Shown here: positions 11,301-46,485 of the stretch, piece by piece
How positions within the stretch are numbered: position 1 is the stretch's first letter
How the letters are laid out: each line of letters starts with the position of its first letter
From: Apostichopus japonicus
Taxonomy: Eukaryota; Echinodermata; Holothuroidea; Aspidochirotida; Stichopodidae
Length of the DNA stretch: 64,000 bases
Assembly: GCF_037975245.1 (NCBI RefSeq)
Contig: NC_092572.1
Coordinates: 967,501 to 1,031,500 of the forward strand
Direction of reading: 5' to 3'
Translations under genes and position numbers: made by a program
The notes under the pieces: generated by a model
Told to the model about the DNA's origin: nothing
Seen by the model: the letters and a program-made list of their open reading frames with translations, nothing else
The model's database searches: none

Positions 11301-13702
11301 CATTCATACGTCATTGCTCAGTCTATAAATGATTTAAACTTAATGTTCTTATTGTCAAAAGTTATACCGCTTCTCTGTACGTGTTATTACGTACTCTGGG
11401 CTCTACTTACGGTGTTTAATAATTTTTTATTTTCGTATGCCTTCATTGATTCATTTCTTTAAAGATAGATTTATTTTAAGTAAACTTACTAGGTTCACTT
11501 CCTTCAGAATGGTGCGAGTTCTGCGAGTTATCCTCGTCAACAGGTATCTCTGGTAATTCTTTCCTTCTACAGAAATAAACGACGAAAGAACTCGGATATT
11601 CCATGGTAATTCGTACCATGAGAGCATTCGCAACATTATACACCTTGTTATTACTTATAAAACTTATTACTTAAGAAAATACTTCAATGCAAGTTATCTG
11701 TCAGTTTCGAAATCAAAATAATTAAAGCATTTAAATATTCACTCATTTCCAAAGCTAGAGTAAATTGAAAAATAAAGCTTACCTTCCTCCTTTTTGATTG
11801 ACTGTAAATGAAGTAAATATTTTGGTAAACTCATTTTTCTAGAATTGTTTTCGTTTTTATTCAAGTCTTGCGATGTAAAAAATACTTTGATATATAACAT
11901 TTCGAAGCAACAGGTATATAACCTCCATAAAAATGCAATATTTAGTAAAAGTATCTTTGTTTTAATGTTTGAATATAGTGAGTATAAAGTTCTGCATGTG
12001 AATGTAGTACAGCAACATGAAATAATTCCATTGAACTAAAAAACATTTTTGAAGTTGTAATATTCAACATTGAATCTAGTAATTAAGAGATTGTTTTAAG
12101 GCTAATGTTATTAATGTGTCTTGTTAATGTGACTTATTAACGTGTCTTATTAATGTGTCATATCAATGTGTCATATATTAAAATGTATTTATCATGACAA
12201 TAAGACACCAGTTCAAAGCACTATTATGTAATTCAATATGGATCCTGTAGAGGGTATTATGTTAACACTCTTATTTAAATTATGATTTGAAATCAAAGTA
12301 TCCCTTACTTGATTGATTGATATCTAAGGGTCCTTTATCAAGAACTTTCATTTGATGACTGGAGCTGCTTCTCTGGTTTCTAAACCAAAAGGAAACAAAA
12401 TTGAAGTAAACAATAAAATGATTTAACTTTTGTATCATCAATGTTAAGAACTCCATTGGCTGTGTTATATACAGTAAAAAGTGATTTTAGTAACGAATGC
12501 AGGAACTAGGTTCGGTAATGAAGGGGGGATGGGGAGTATGAGGGGCGTTGAGGTAGTGGAGCTGGTCAATTATAACAATCAGTAGCAAACGCTGTTCTGA
12601 AGACTCACCCTCGTCGGTTTCTTGACACTGTAAGCGAATAAAGAAAGAATACATTAGAATGTTTAAATCTTTCTAAAGTGGCCATCGATTATAAGGAAGA
12701 AGCTCGATAGCAAGATAACAACACAATGACTAAATTTCAAATGAAAATTGCCCTTGAAACGTTTCAGTAACTAAAGTAGAAAACCAAGATGGTCTAAAAC
12801 CAGATGTTTTCTTGGCTGATTCTTTTGCTTAATATTTCACATTTCAGCAAATTACTCCATGCATAATATATAATGATTAACATCACCTTCCACTCCCTCC
12901 CAAAACCTATCCTCTGTCCTCTTTTATCATCTTTATTTATATATATAATTTATTACATAATCAAACTTAAATCATTTATTCAGAGGTCATTCTCAAGTAC
13001 AGTATACATAATTATTGTAAGCCTCTATTTTTCATCACTTGATCAGACTCATTAACTCATTAACTCAGAGGTCAAGCTTCAATGTAACAATCGTAAGTGT
13101 CGCGGTCATTGAATAAATATATATGATATTTATGATCATATGAGTGTGATATGGTTACACTTTCGTATTGTCTAATATCATTGCATGCACTTTGATTTTC
13201 TTTATACAAGATACCTTACCAAATGAAAAAAAGGTACAATGTTCAATGATCAAATGATCTTTCTATGTCCATCACTGGCTCATGTTTTCTAACATTTTTT
13301 CAATTATCTTTACCTCTGTATATTGATAAAAACCTGAGGATTTTTGTCAAAGAAAATACAGTTATAGTTTAAACTGTTTTCATAGTTTTAATAATGTTAG
13401 AGTTTAATTGCGTGTACAATATGTATACCTACATCTACATTTCTTGACTGTCAAACAAGCAGAAACTAACAGGCAACTGGAAATGGACCCGACAACACCA
13501 GCCACAATCAACCGAATGTTTTCTAGACCCGACAACACCAGCCACAATCAACCGAATGTTTCCTAGACCCGACAACACCAGCCACAATCAACCGAATGTT
13601 TCCTAGACCCGACAACACCAGCCACAATCAACCGAATGTTTCCTACAGCTGTTTGTATTATTGTGTGTGCAGTTGTTGTAGTTTGTACAGTTGCTAGAGT
13701 TG
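8389..13702 (-). CDS. Receptor tyrosine pseudokinase, partial, transmembrane exon disrupted
   Basis: Exons in transcript order on the minus strand: 13702-13433 (transmembrane), 12627-12609, 12379-12309, 11801-11783, 11566-11490 (juxtamembrane), 11116-10946, 10683-10573, 10186-10014, 9781-9662, 9079-8965, 8486-8393 (kinase). All borders are AG/GT and all phases agree, including two 19-nt micro-exons. Kinase landmarks: NIKIGKIYKRW in place of the Gly-rich loop; CVVVTTL where VAVK is expected; HWEAFIRKCLELPASNHLAK (helix C region); LFLISEHLNCENL (hinge); FLHPGLTTKKVLL replacing HRDLAxRNVLL; LFDFCLAG replacing DFGLA; FPPEML (APE) and SSDVWSTAVVIWEI (DVWS). Loss of the ATP-binding Lys and catalytic Asp predicts no phosphotransfer. 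In the last exon, reading on past VDKE gives PWPEKYLQIK and TAA at 8391-8389, or a donor at 8392. The extracellular exons were not found. An 11-exon phase match argues for a real gene; whether it is now a pseudogene is open. Confidence 0.8.
12111..12176. repeat. 16-bp tandem repeat in pseudokinase intron
   Basis: Four to five imperfect units of the type TTAATGTGTCTTATTA, inside the intron between exons 12379-12309 and 11801-11783. Confidence 0.6.
13433..13702 (-). other. Transmembrane exon of the pseudokinase with 4 x 40-bp minisatellite
   Basis: After a strong acceptor (poly-T then ACAG, minus strand) the exon reads TLATVQTTTTAHTIIQTA and then VGNIRLIVAGVVGS. The DNA for the latter is present four times as a 40-bp direct repeat (13486-13645). 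After the last copy the frame resumes as SISSCLLVSACLTVKKC, completing a transmembrane helix and basic stop-transfer, then donor GTAGGT. Because 40 is not a multiple of 3, reading through the array hits TAG at 13563-13565. With a single copy the exon would be 150 nt and open in the same phase. Confidence 0.72.
13486..13645. repeat. 40-bp minisatellite, four near-identical copies, in a coding exon
   Basis: Units at 13486, 13526, 13566 and 13606 begin GACCCGACAACACCAGCCAC. They differ only at one position near the 3' end of the first unit (TTTTCTA versus TTTCCTA). Near identity suggests recent expansion. Confidence 0.95.
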
Positions 13703-13799
13703 CTGTAAAAAAAAAAGAGATTGTTTTTCTTTGAGATGTGAGGAATCAGGCTCCCGCCTATGACGGCACAATTTAAACGCCCTGGGTCGTTGGTTTTCA

Positions 13800-14126
13800 T
13801 ACAAATGCTACCCATTAATACCCTTAAAATCTGAAATGATACGTATCATTTACTTTTCTATCACATATTTTAATGTGAAGGGAAAGTTCATTGTTTCTAA
13901 CAGTCAATTTCTCCTAATTCAACATAATCTATACACGATACCCATTACACAATACCCGATACCCAATAATTAATACTGAATACTCAATAGTCAATACCCA
14001 ATACCCAATTTAGAGTCAGTCAGCACTTGGAATCATTAGAGGAACGATGTTTTGCCCCATTCGATGAGAGATATTCATGCTATTTTATTATATGATTTAC
14101 GAACAACTAGTTACTATACTTGCATG

Positions 14127-14173
<47 letters not shown>

Positions 14174-15400
14174 ATTATTGTGTGGGTTCAACCTTAACAA
14201 TAAAGTTCCTTCAAAATCGTAAATGATGACAGCACATGGTGACCATTGTAATGTTTACAGTACCACTTTGATTTTGCTGATTCAGTATCATGTGGATCGC
14301 GAGCACATCATACAGTGTCTGTCCATGCTAACTTTTGTATTAACAATCTGAAACAACATGGGAAATTCCATGTCTATGTCAACCTTTATTCACTCCTTTG
14401 AATTACTATCACTCCCGCCTCCCCTCCCTCAGACGGTTGTCATACCGCCATTGATTTCTTTAAATTTCACAATATGTATGTCGAAAACACGGCACTACAA
14501 CATGTCGAAATTGTCGACTGAGACTTCATCAGCCATGTCAAATACATAAAAGCTATCTCTAAGGAATAGTAATTCGTTCATTTTAATCGGAATTAATTCT
14601 TAGGGGTGATTATTCATTAAATAACTATCCATGTAAATAAATGTATTATCAGGTAATATGTCGAATAAAGCTTCATCGGCTGTGTCGAATCGACAGCATA
14701 TAGTATATGCATCCTTATAAGCATCGCAAGAAATATAGACGTCACGTGCTATTTATTCTAGGGTAGGAGGTATATACATTGATATTGCATGATATATAAA
14801 TTTAATTTTCGTAATATTTATATAAACTCTGTACTTAGTTTGACGAAAAATTACGCTATACGGGATGTCGACATATCTTTACACGGTATTATCTTGTGGA
14901 CATTGTTTTTTTTTCCAATTGTTTATCAACATATTATAGCATGATAGCATAATTGACCCGAGAAGGTAACAGCAATTACGTGTTACAGTTGTTTCAAAAA
15001 TCAACAGTTAGGTCAATGCCCTAGTATTTGTCGAGTTTAGCAAAGTACGCCATGTTGACATGTAGTGTCGAAGTTAGCAAACCAGTTATGTCGATTACCA
15101 CATACAATGTCGAACAATACAAAGAATTAATCCGTCTCGCTATTCGTCTTAGTCGATCTACCTGTCGAAGTTCACATACTGTACAGGTCGGAGTTAGCAA
15201 ACTATGCCAAACACCACTCAACGTTGGCCTCGGAATGTCTTTGCATTAAACCAAATTGTGACGTTTTAATTTGTCGCCAAGTGGAAGCATAATGAAAGTT
15301 ATTTTGACGAAGTTGAAAGAAACGGCATTTAATTTTAGATTTTAATATTTCAGGTTGAAATGAAGGCACAATAACGTCTAAGTGATCGTAAACTACACGC
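13800..15400. other. No gene recognised; low-complexity and (TA)n
   Basis: Contains AATACCC-like 7-bp runs at about 13940-14010 and a TA tract at 14129-14171. From 14440 to 15200 there is a scatter of GTCGA-containing words. The extracellular exons of the minus-strand receptor would be expected from here upward, but none could be identified. Confidence 0.45.
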
Positions 15401-15409
15401 GGTACCCTG

Positions 15410-17540
15410 ATTGACCTTGTATTGACCGGAACGGCTGAAATACATCAATGCCTCGTTAGAAGAGGTAAGTTGTAACAATCTCTAGCTGGTCGAATCTCTG
15501 TTCTGCAGATTGAGCTTATAATACACCAATGCTGTTTTCTTTCTTTTCTTCTTTCATAATCAAGTATTTACGTTAATAGGGGGCGCAATATAGATTCAAT
15601 AGGTAAGGCAACCTAATCTAAGTAGGGTTTTTTTTAATAAGGTAAACATAACAGCGTTCATGGATCTTATAAAAAAAACTAACCTGCGTAAAGAATGGAG
15701 AATTGTGAATTTTGTTTTGCTAAAGGAGACTATGAAAGGAGTTTTATTCTAACATTGATATCAAATTTTAGTTCACAATTTAGTAGATACGCACAACAAT
15801 ATATGTGTTTTCTCCTTGTGGATGGCGCAATTTCACTTTATTGTCAATACAGCTAACATCACGACTTTACTGCATTCTAAGAATACGTTGTGGATTTCAA
15901 GGATCAAAAAGCACATACACACACAAATACAAGGATTCAGGGAAACAAGCTTAATTACCATCCACGAAATCGCATCACATATATACTTCTTTACTTATTT
16001 TCAGGCAATAAGTAAATTAACTCACATTCATGAAGGGTTTGATATGTAGCCTTCTGCATTCAGGGTCAATATTCGTTCAACAGAAACAGTAAATTCTCAG
16101 TCCAAAAAACAAGCAAAAATAAACACAGAATTAAACTCCCAATAAAACACTAATAGTATTGCTTTTTTATGTTAATATCGGAACAATTTGTATTTATGTT
16201 TCAGAGAACTGCCATACTTTTCAAACACAAGACTAGAAAACATCAGTTATCATATATATATATATATATATAATGATACTGTCATTGTGATCTATGCTGT
16301 TTTAGGTATACAGAGCTAATATGATAAAGACATATTGTCGATCTTTAGGGACATAGCTATAAACTTGAAAGAAGGTCCAGTGTTGAGTAAGACGCCTTGT
16401 GAAGATATGTATGTTAAATAATAGTCGATGTTTCCTTACTTTAGTATTGAAAATTTTACGTTCAGAAGAAATGTTTTCGACTAAGGCAGGTTCATGTCGG
16501 CGCATCACTTAAAAATGTTAAGAAATAACATTTATTCGGTTCTTCATTTGGTTCATATTCGTCAATTCGTTCGGTATCTCGGTTGTCTGTCATGGACCAT
16601 TTGTTGAGGAAGTGTCTATTGAGAGAACAGAAGAATTGGCTAGGGACCACAGTACAGTACAGTATAGAAATTAATTGCGCAAGTATCAACATTATTAGTC
16701 TATGCCGCGAAATCTAGTAGATCCCATGTAACTTGTAAATAACTATAAGTAAGCAAAGAAGCTATACTAGTAAGTTACGGTCGCGATATGAACTATTTCC
16801 GGGTCAGGTAAATGCCGTGTATATCGCAGTGCAGTAGAGACATGTAAAGTTAATGTTGTGAGTATCGATGCGCGAAACCTGCATCAGCTATCTAATGAAC
16901 GAGGACGGAAAACATCTAATAACACACTAAATAATACATGTCCATATTTGACATGTCACTAGAATGAAAGGAAGAAAAATACTAACTAATATGATGAAGC
17001 CAAACATGGTTACTGCGAACTCTGTTCAACTAACCATGTATCGAGAGATCTTCTGGCTACAACACGGCATATACCTAAACTATAAACTATAGCGCTAAAT
17101 CAAATACAAAGTAGCAATAGGCAGGTAGCGCAGATCAAAGAAAGGGGAATGTATAGGAATTTCCATGATGTCAATGAGTATTGTCTGGCGAGTGTACGGA
17201 ATGTAAAACCCGGTCAATATACATTTGTCTTTGTTCACAATTTTCACTACTATTTATAACCTTTGCCGAACGACAGATAACAGTATAGATACATACGTTA
17301 GTCTTACTCTATTCTCATCAGCACCGTATATATGTAAATATTCGGTTGTGATTCCCGATCATTAACAACGCCGCTGCCTTTCGTGTTCTTCCATAATCCT
17401 GTTTCCTGTTTGAAAAATTAAATACAATAGAACAGTCATCAAGATGAGGCATTATATAAAACTCACCATTTTGCGTACAATGAACTTTTCGGCGGGATAG
17501 AAAGCAAACGATTAAGGAGGACAGCGCCATTAGGTGTACG
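15410..17540. repeat. Segmental duplication, copy B
   Basis: Direct paralogue of 121-2500. It lacks the transposon present in copy A (empty site near 16202), has a short TA expansion at 16252-16272, and has about 235 bases (16470-16705) with no counterpart in copy A. Confidence 0.8.
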
Positions 17541-17559
17541 GAAATAACCTATTTTATTA

Positions 17560-18247
17560 GGCCTAAAGTTTCATTTTTAATCTTAAACATTTTGTTTTGT
17601 AAAAGCCCTTCACGGATGGGATGCTAATTATTTACAATTCTTGAAGCCTTAATCTAGGAAAAATAGGTAAGCTATAAACACTGAGCTATGCACAACTGCT
17701 ATTCCCCAGAATAGTGATTGAAATCATGTCCTCTTGAGTGTGATAAAATTAACATAATATGTTGATATTACAATATGACATCTGTAAATATACATAAATT
17801 ATTCAGAAATGTGGTACCTCGGTGCAAAATGTGACGTTATATTTTCTTTCTATCCATTTGTAACATTTGATATTTCTACTTAATTCAATGTTTTCTGGTG
17901 CGGAAGTGAAGTAACAGTTTATGTTTTAACCCTACCTTCCCGTTAATCACCAAGTCTAGTATCCCAGGATCGTGCTAATCAAGACAAAAAGTTGTTTTAA
18001 CGCATCAAGGTTACTATGGTGATTAAAATCAAAGAATGTGACACTAGCGGATGGGTCATTCTCTTGTGTGATTTGTATTTGTAAGCCACCAAAAGCACAC
18101 TTTATCAGCTTTCAATGTCATTTACTGTTTACTGTCCTCGTTGTAAGCGCCATTTATAAATTATTAATGTAATAAATTACATTAACGGTGAACGGTATAC
18201 AAAGACCACAACAGTAGCATTTCAATATATTTTCCTTCTCATTACGT

Positions 18248-18325
<78 letters not shown>

Positions 18326-18960
18326 CTATATCTTCCCCACTTGTGGACCGGAAGGGCCTGATAACTTCCCTGATCAATTGCCCCGCAGGTACGTAGGAGC
18401 CGGAGTAATGAGGTAGGGGTAGGGGCAGTTATGTCTTGAATGTGCTTGAAAAATCGTTATGAGAGAACATATTAATATATGAAAATTCAACAGACTTTCC
18501 CCTTTCTCTCAGCGGCACACTTAACATTCAGTCAATAACTATTTACCCCCTCCCCCCATCACCCATCACCCATCTGCAATACCCTCCTACGCAATTGCCG
18601 CATATACTTAAGAATTTTCATCCCGCCTACATAGTTATATATTAATAACCAACAAACATCAATAGTCAACATGGAGTTGTTTGTGCTGACTGTTGGAAGT
18701 GGCAGACTTTGGACCATGAGTAGTCGGGTAAGCTGGAAGTGTAGACTAGAATGACTGTGTGCTTTATCTATAGTACTAGTCATACATTGATCAGTTCACA
18801 CGATTAGTCATTGGCGTCCTTCTATTGTAATCCAGAATCGTAGCACTGGGTGTTGGTTCACAAGAACTGAAGACAATAAAACGATCGCGTTTGCAACATA
18901 CGTCTTGGACATTTTATAAATCAATTGAAATATTTGATACTGGAAAAACTGAAATACATA
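17560..18960. other. Intergenic between pseudokinase side and mesh-like gene
   Basis: No gene recognised. Holds a long TA tract (18254-18322) followed by C-rich sequence. The region directly before 18968 should contain the promoter of the mesh-like gene, but no distinct core element stands out. Confidence 0.45.
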
Positions 18961-18967
18961 TTTTAAA

Positions 18968-41736
<22,769 letters not shown>

Positions 41737-42045
41737 ATAATGAAGCTTACCTGGCATCTTACCACTCTGCGCATGTCTTTGTTCTGTGAGCGTCGTTATC
41801 ACGTACGCTGTCCTCAAGTCCCAAAAAACCTCTCAACATTACCAAAGTTTCCTTTTTTTATTATCATAGTACGTTATTGTACCCGAGGCAATTACTCTCA
41901 GCCACTTACAAGGGATTAATTGTTATCGTTTCACCTCTTAGATATCGGAAACATGCAAATTATTGTCTCTCTTTTACCTTTCTTGTTACTGTTTGATAGG
42001 AGACATCGTTTCATTTTGTCCATATGTATTTTGCTCAACCATTTC

Positions 42046-42290
42046 CAGTTATGATGTCAAACTACCCTGGTATAATGTCAAACTACCCTGGTATAATGTC
42101 AAACTACCCTGGTACAATGTCAAACTACCCTGGTACAATGTCAAACTACCTTGGTATAATGTCAAACTACCTTGGTATAATGTCAAACTACCCTGGTATA
42201 ATGTCAAACTACGGTACCCTGGTATAATGTCAAACTACCCTGGTATAATGTCAAACTACGGTACCCTGGTATAATGTCAAACTACCTATA
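42046..42290. repeat. 21-bp minisatellite downstream of the mesh-like stop
   Basis: About eleven units of CCCTGGTATAATGTCAAACTA, with two GGTACC-containing variants. If transcription reaches the AATAAA at 42551 the array is in the 3' UTR. Confidence 0.93.
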
Positions 42291-42550
42291 ATGTCCAGCT
42301 ACACTGGTTAAATGTCAACTATCATGGTACAATGTCGCCAAAGTAGAATGTAAAACTGATACCTCTATAGTGAAATGTTGTAACCGGAATTGTATCAAAT
42401 TAGCCTCTCGAATTCGATATGGAACATTTGAACGTGTGTTTTATACGTCGGTTTAGGGTTTAACTCTGTTATCCTTTTGTCAAAAAGTTCATGCCTTATT
42501 TTTTATTCAATGAAAATAATTAAAAGTTAATCACTTAATAGAAAAGTACA

Positions 42551-42556
42551 AATAAA
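42551..42556 (+). promoter_or_regulatory. Candidate polyadenylation signal for mesh-like gene
   Basis: AATAAA about 815 bases after the stop codon, in an AT-rich stretch beyond the 21-bp array. Another AATAAA lies near 43437. Choice between them cannot be made from sequence alone. Confidence 0.3.
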
Positions 42557-42902
42557 TTGATAAATTTCAACTTTTATATATTATTTTATATGTGTATTCA
42601 TTGATTTTAATTATATGTTGTATGTACGCATGCATGCACAATGTAAATGAAGTGAGATATTACTCAAAGCGTTAAGTATTCAACTTCAGAATAACTTCAA
42701 AAAGTGTTTGCTATTAAGATGAAATAGATTTCATTTATCCATACTTTTGATTTTATTCCTATTCATAATTCACTTTTTTAAATCTAAATTGATTCCGAAA
42801 ACCTTATTACTTTCTATTTCGTCGTTTCATGTAAAGAGTGCATTCATTTTACTAGTTGAACATACTAGCTGTTAGAGTAATACCGTGCCGTGTCGACAGC
42901 TA

Positions 42903-43176
<274 letters not shown>

Positions 43177-44381
43177 TGGTAAGCTGCTATCATCCATGTG
43201 TTCTATAGTTGCTATGCAATTTCGACGACTTTAATTCGTGTTCAATGACACCGTCGACGTGTGATACATATTAGAACATAAAGACAAGTTACTAATATTC
43301 TACAACTGTCCAAGTCATATCTGAGATGTTTTTACTTAAACTTTAATATCAGGTTTGCTTCTCATTATGGTATTTCTCTCTGGGACTTTAAAGGCTCGTA
43401 ATGATTACAACTTTTGTTAATAGCTCAAAAAAGGCGAAATAAAACAACTGAGCCTGAAATAAATATGCCAGCATTTTTTTGAACGGAAATGTTTCCAAAC
43501 AATACACGTTATTGATTCATTGACAAGATTCAGCTCGATTAGAATCAACAGTTGTTTGAAGTAAACCTTGATTGAAACAGGTCTGATAAACATCCATTAA
43601 ATCTGAGAAATCTTCTTGATAGCTTCGAATCGTCTAATCTAAACGACTCTTGGTCTATTCCGAAAGAAAACAGTATGGCGGATTCCTTTACAAGACTCAA
43701 TGTGAATCAGCTCGAGTCGAACCAGGGAGCTTCTTGCTCGAATAAACAGTTGAAATAGAACTTAAAACAATACACTTGTTACTTCGACATAGGTATACAA
43801 AATTACCATGTGTACGTTAGCATTCCAAAGCGAGATTATAACATTGCTGTAAATACAGTGACTTTTCTCGTTCGTTTTATGGCAATCTGTTTCTGTTGTT
43901 GAAGGAATTTACTTCTCTTTTGGTGAAGATTATAAATAGATTTGTTCATGCATGTTCTTCATATTTATCATATGGATATTAAATGTAGCTTCTCATCCTT
44001 TATATTGCAAATCACTATAAACAAAGGTGTACAAAACATAAAGCTGCTCATTGGTTTAAATTGCTGTGTTATGATATGGCCTGATGAAACAGTGTGTTAG
44101 ATGTCCTCAATAAGCGTGATAGGCCTTTATAATATATGTATTCAATTTGAAATATTGTAATAACTCAATTACTGGAATATATTGAATAGTCAATATTTTA
44201 TCATTAAAATTACGTCAGGGTTTTGCCTTCCTTATTACTTACGTGAGGTTTTTGCCTACCTAATTATTTCTGACATTTCGGAGAGTCAATATACACACTA
44301 TATATACGACAATTAAATGATGAAATGATGGGACAAAACATCAAACCCGAAATAATTGATATAAAATTACAGTGTCTTAAA

Positions 44382-44475
44382 TGTCTTACTGGGAGTATGG
44401 GATGTCTTACTGGGAGTATGGGATGTCTTACTGGGAGTATGGGATGTCTTACTGGGAGTATGGGATGTCTTACTA
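44382..44475. repeat. 21-bp tandem repeat
   Basis: Four and a half units of GTCTTACTGGGAGTATGGGAT; the plus strand reads MSYWEYG repeatedly. No gene context. Confidence 0.93.
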
Positions 44476-45627
44476 TGTCAGTATGCGATGTTATTTAACA
44501 ACATTTAACGATAAGCTAAATGTTACTTCTGTGTCAGCGTTCACGTATCTTGTAATGATTGTCATATGTAGTCTTGAAGTTTAGTTTGCCGTTCGACTGA
44601 GGAGGAAAACAGAAATGATTACTCGTTTCATGTTCTGATTATTGATATAGCTTTGTAATATTGTTGTTTTCTTAATATGCAGAAACTAATAAGCAGCAAC
44701 ATGATTCTAGTTTCAAACAGAAGTAGGATTTATGATATTAGTTTTGCGATAATCAAGTAATAATCAAGATAACCAAGTGAAACATAATTTACCATTTTGC
44801 CAATTTTTCCAGCCATTTTCTTTATTCTTTGTTAAACATAATGCAATCACCCCACTTTGTTTGTTTTATTCGCTTTATCTTTCAATATTTACATATAACC
44901 GGATTAGTGTCTACATGCACGTTTTAATTCACGCCAGCATTTTGGAAGCTACTTGAAATTGAAATAAACTCTCTCTGAAGAACACTTATGATATCTTGCC
45001 TTTTATTGGTGAGGGGTTGGTTTAATGTTACATGTCGTATGGCAGATTAAACGGATTTCATTAGTATTATGCATAACAACAAATGCTATATAAGGTGTTC
45101 AAATTGCTACACAAACAAAGAAACACATGTCACAACATCTTTTGTGCGTACAGAATCTCAGTAATGATACTTTTATTAAGATAAGATAAAGAAGATAAAA
45201 ATCTCGCCGAGTTGCTTAACGAACAGACTAACTTTAATAATGCCTTAAAGAACGCGATGGTTGTGTATACCTAATCACGGTTCGTAATCTTCTTTAACTA
45301 TTTAATCCGGAGCTTAATGTTTCTGAATGTTGACGTAGTATTTGGACCAAAGATCCCACATTAGCGCGTAATAGCCTGAACGATTTGCAAGCAGCACTGC
45401 CGTCGGTATTTGTTGCAGATTGTGTTAACCGCGCCTATCGGAGGAGGCAAGGTATGGAATTGTCGCGATGCCATGTCAAGGTGAATTTTTAATCAGGCAT
45501 AGAATCCCAATTCCATATCCACCCTTAGTCCACAAAAGCATTCGGTCTTTGGGCCAGAAGTGGGCTAGCTTTTTTTGCAATGGAGCGCTCACGTCGATTG
45601 GGTTGATATTCAACTTTCTGTGAAACC

Positions 45628-45722
45628 ATGGCCTCAATGAGGTGTCTTCTCTTGATTTTAAATGTTTACGTAACTTTATGTTCTACTTTGCACACAAACA
45701 CAATACGTCATTGCAATATTTT
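45628..45722 (+). CDS. Possible signal-peptide first exon
   Basis: An ATG in good context (ACCATGG) opens MASMRCLLLILNVYVTLCST, which has the shape of a signal peptide, and after 31 codons plus two bases meets a GTAAGC donor (unspliced, the frame stops at TAA one codon later). No following exon was recognised before the UBASH3-like exon 640 bases downstream. Chance is a real alternative. Confidence 0.22.
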
Positions 45723-46363
45723 GTAAGCTTTCCATAGAACACGCTCGGAACTTTTGGCTTACTTGGTTTCTGTCTCACTCGTCGACACATCAACAGGGAA
45801 TTTCCTTACACTTCAACGATAACATTTCAGTGGCTTGAAAACCATGCCTAATTGGCAGAAATGTGTACGATTGTTTCTATTGATGTAGCAATGCAACAAG
45901 CAATTTCTCTACTTCAAGAACGATTATTGATTCGGACAGCTGGTCTCTTATTCCGTCGGCTTCTCAGCTCTCAATTTGTATAATGCACGGTACTTTGAAT
46001 AATAATTTCTATCATTACCTAAAGTTCGTTGACCTTCACGATTGGTTGAAAGTTTTTCTCGATGACTCATCACGAAGGTGTTTCCCGGTCACAGGTCACA
46101 CAGGTATTGGATATTCAGTAGGCTGGTCGACCCCGTTTCTTGTGTGGGTGACGGCTACATAAACACTGTTTTGCTGATGCATGTACGTACGCGCTGTATA
46201 TACGTACGATACACATGGATGTGTTGAGTAGGGCTGTGCAACTTTACATGTAAATGTAATGTACGTACGAGGTAGCAGAATTACAGAAGTCGGAAGAACA
46301 TAACCTAACTTTACATAGTGCAAGGTTTGGCCTACAGTCAGACGTGCACAGAGAGAAAGGAGT

Positions 46364-46485
46364 ATGGCGCAAAGTCCGGGGAACCCGTTTGCACGAGCGC
46401 CAGCTTCGCGGCGAAAGTCCAGTACCCGACTATCGATGACACCCCTCGAATTGTTAATGGGGATGGGTTTCCCAAAGCACCGTGT
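46364..46485 (+). CDS. First coding exon of a UBASH3-like (TULA/STS) gene, partial
   Basis: ATG with A at -3 and G at +4 opens 40 codons plus two bases up to donor GTGTAAGT. The peptide begins MAQSPGNPFARAPASRRKSS and continues to MTPLELLMGMGFPKHR. The LxxLLxMGFP motif with a basic leader is the start of a UBA domain as found at the N-terminus of UBASH3A/B, negative regulators of receptor tyrosine-kinase and Cbl signalling that also carry an SH3 and a histidine-phosphatase domain. None of the later domains is visible up to the window end, so intron 1 would exceed 17 kb; long first introns are known for vertebrate UBASH3B. Another UBA protein is possible. The exon lies in the only locally GC-richer block near 46.3-46.5 kb, consistent with a promoter-proximal exon. 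Confidence 0.55.
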
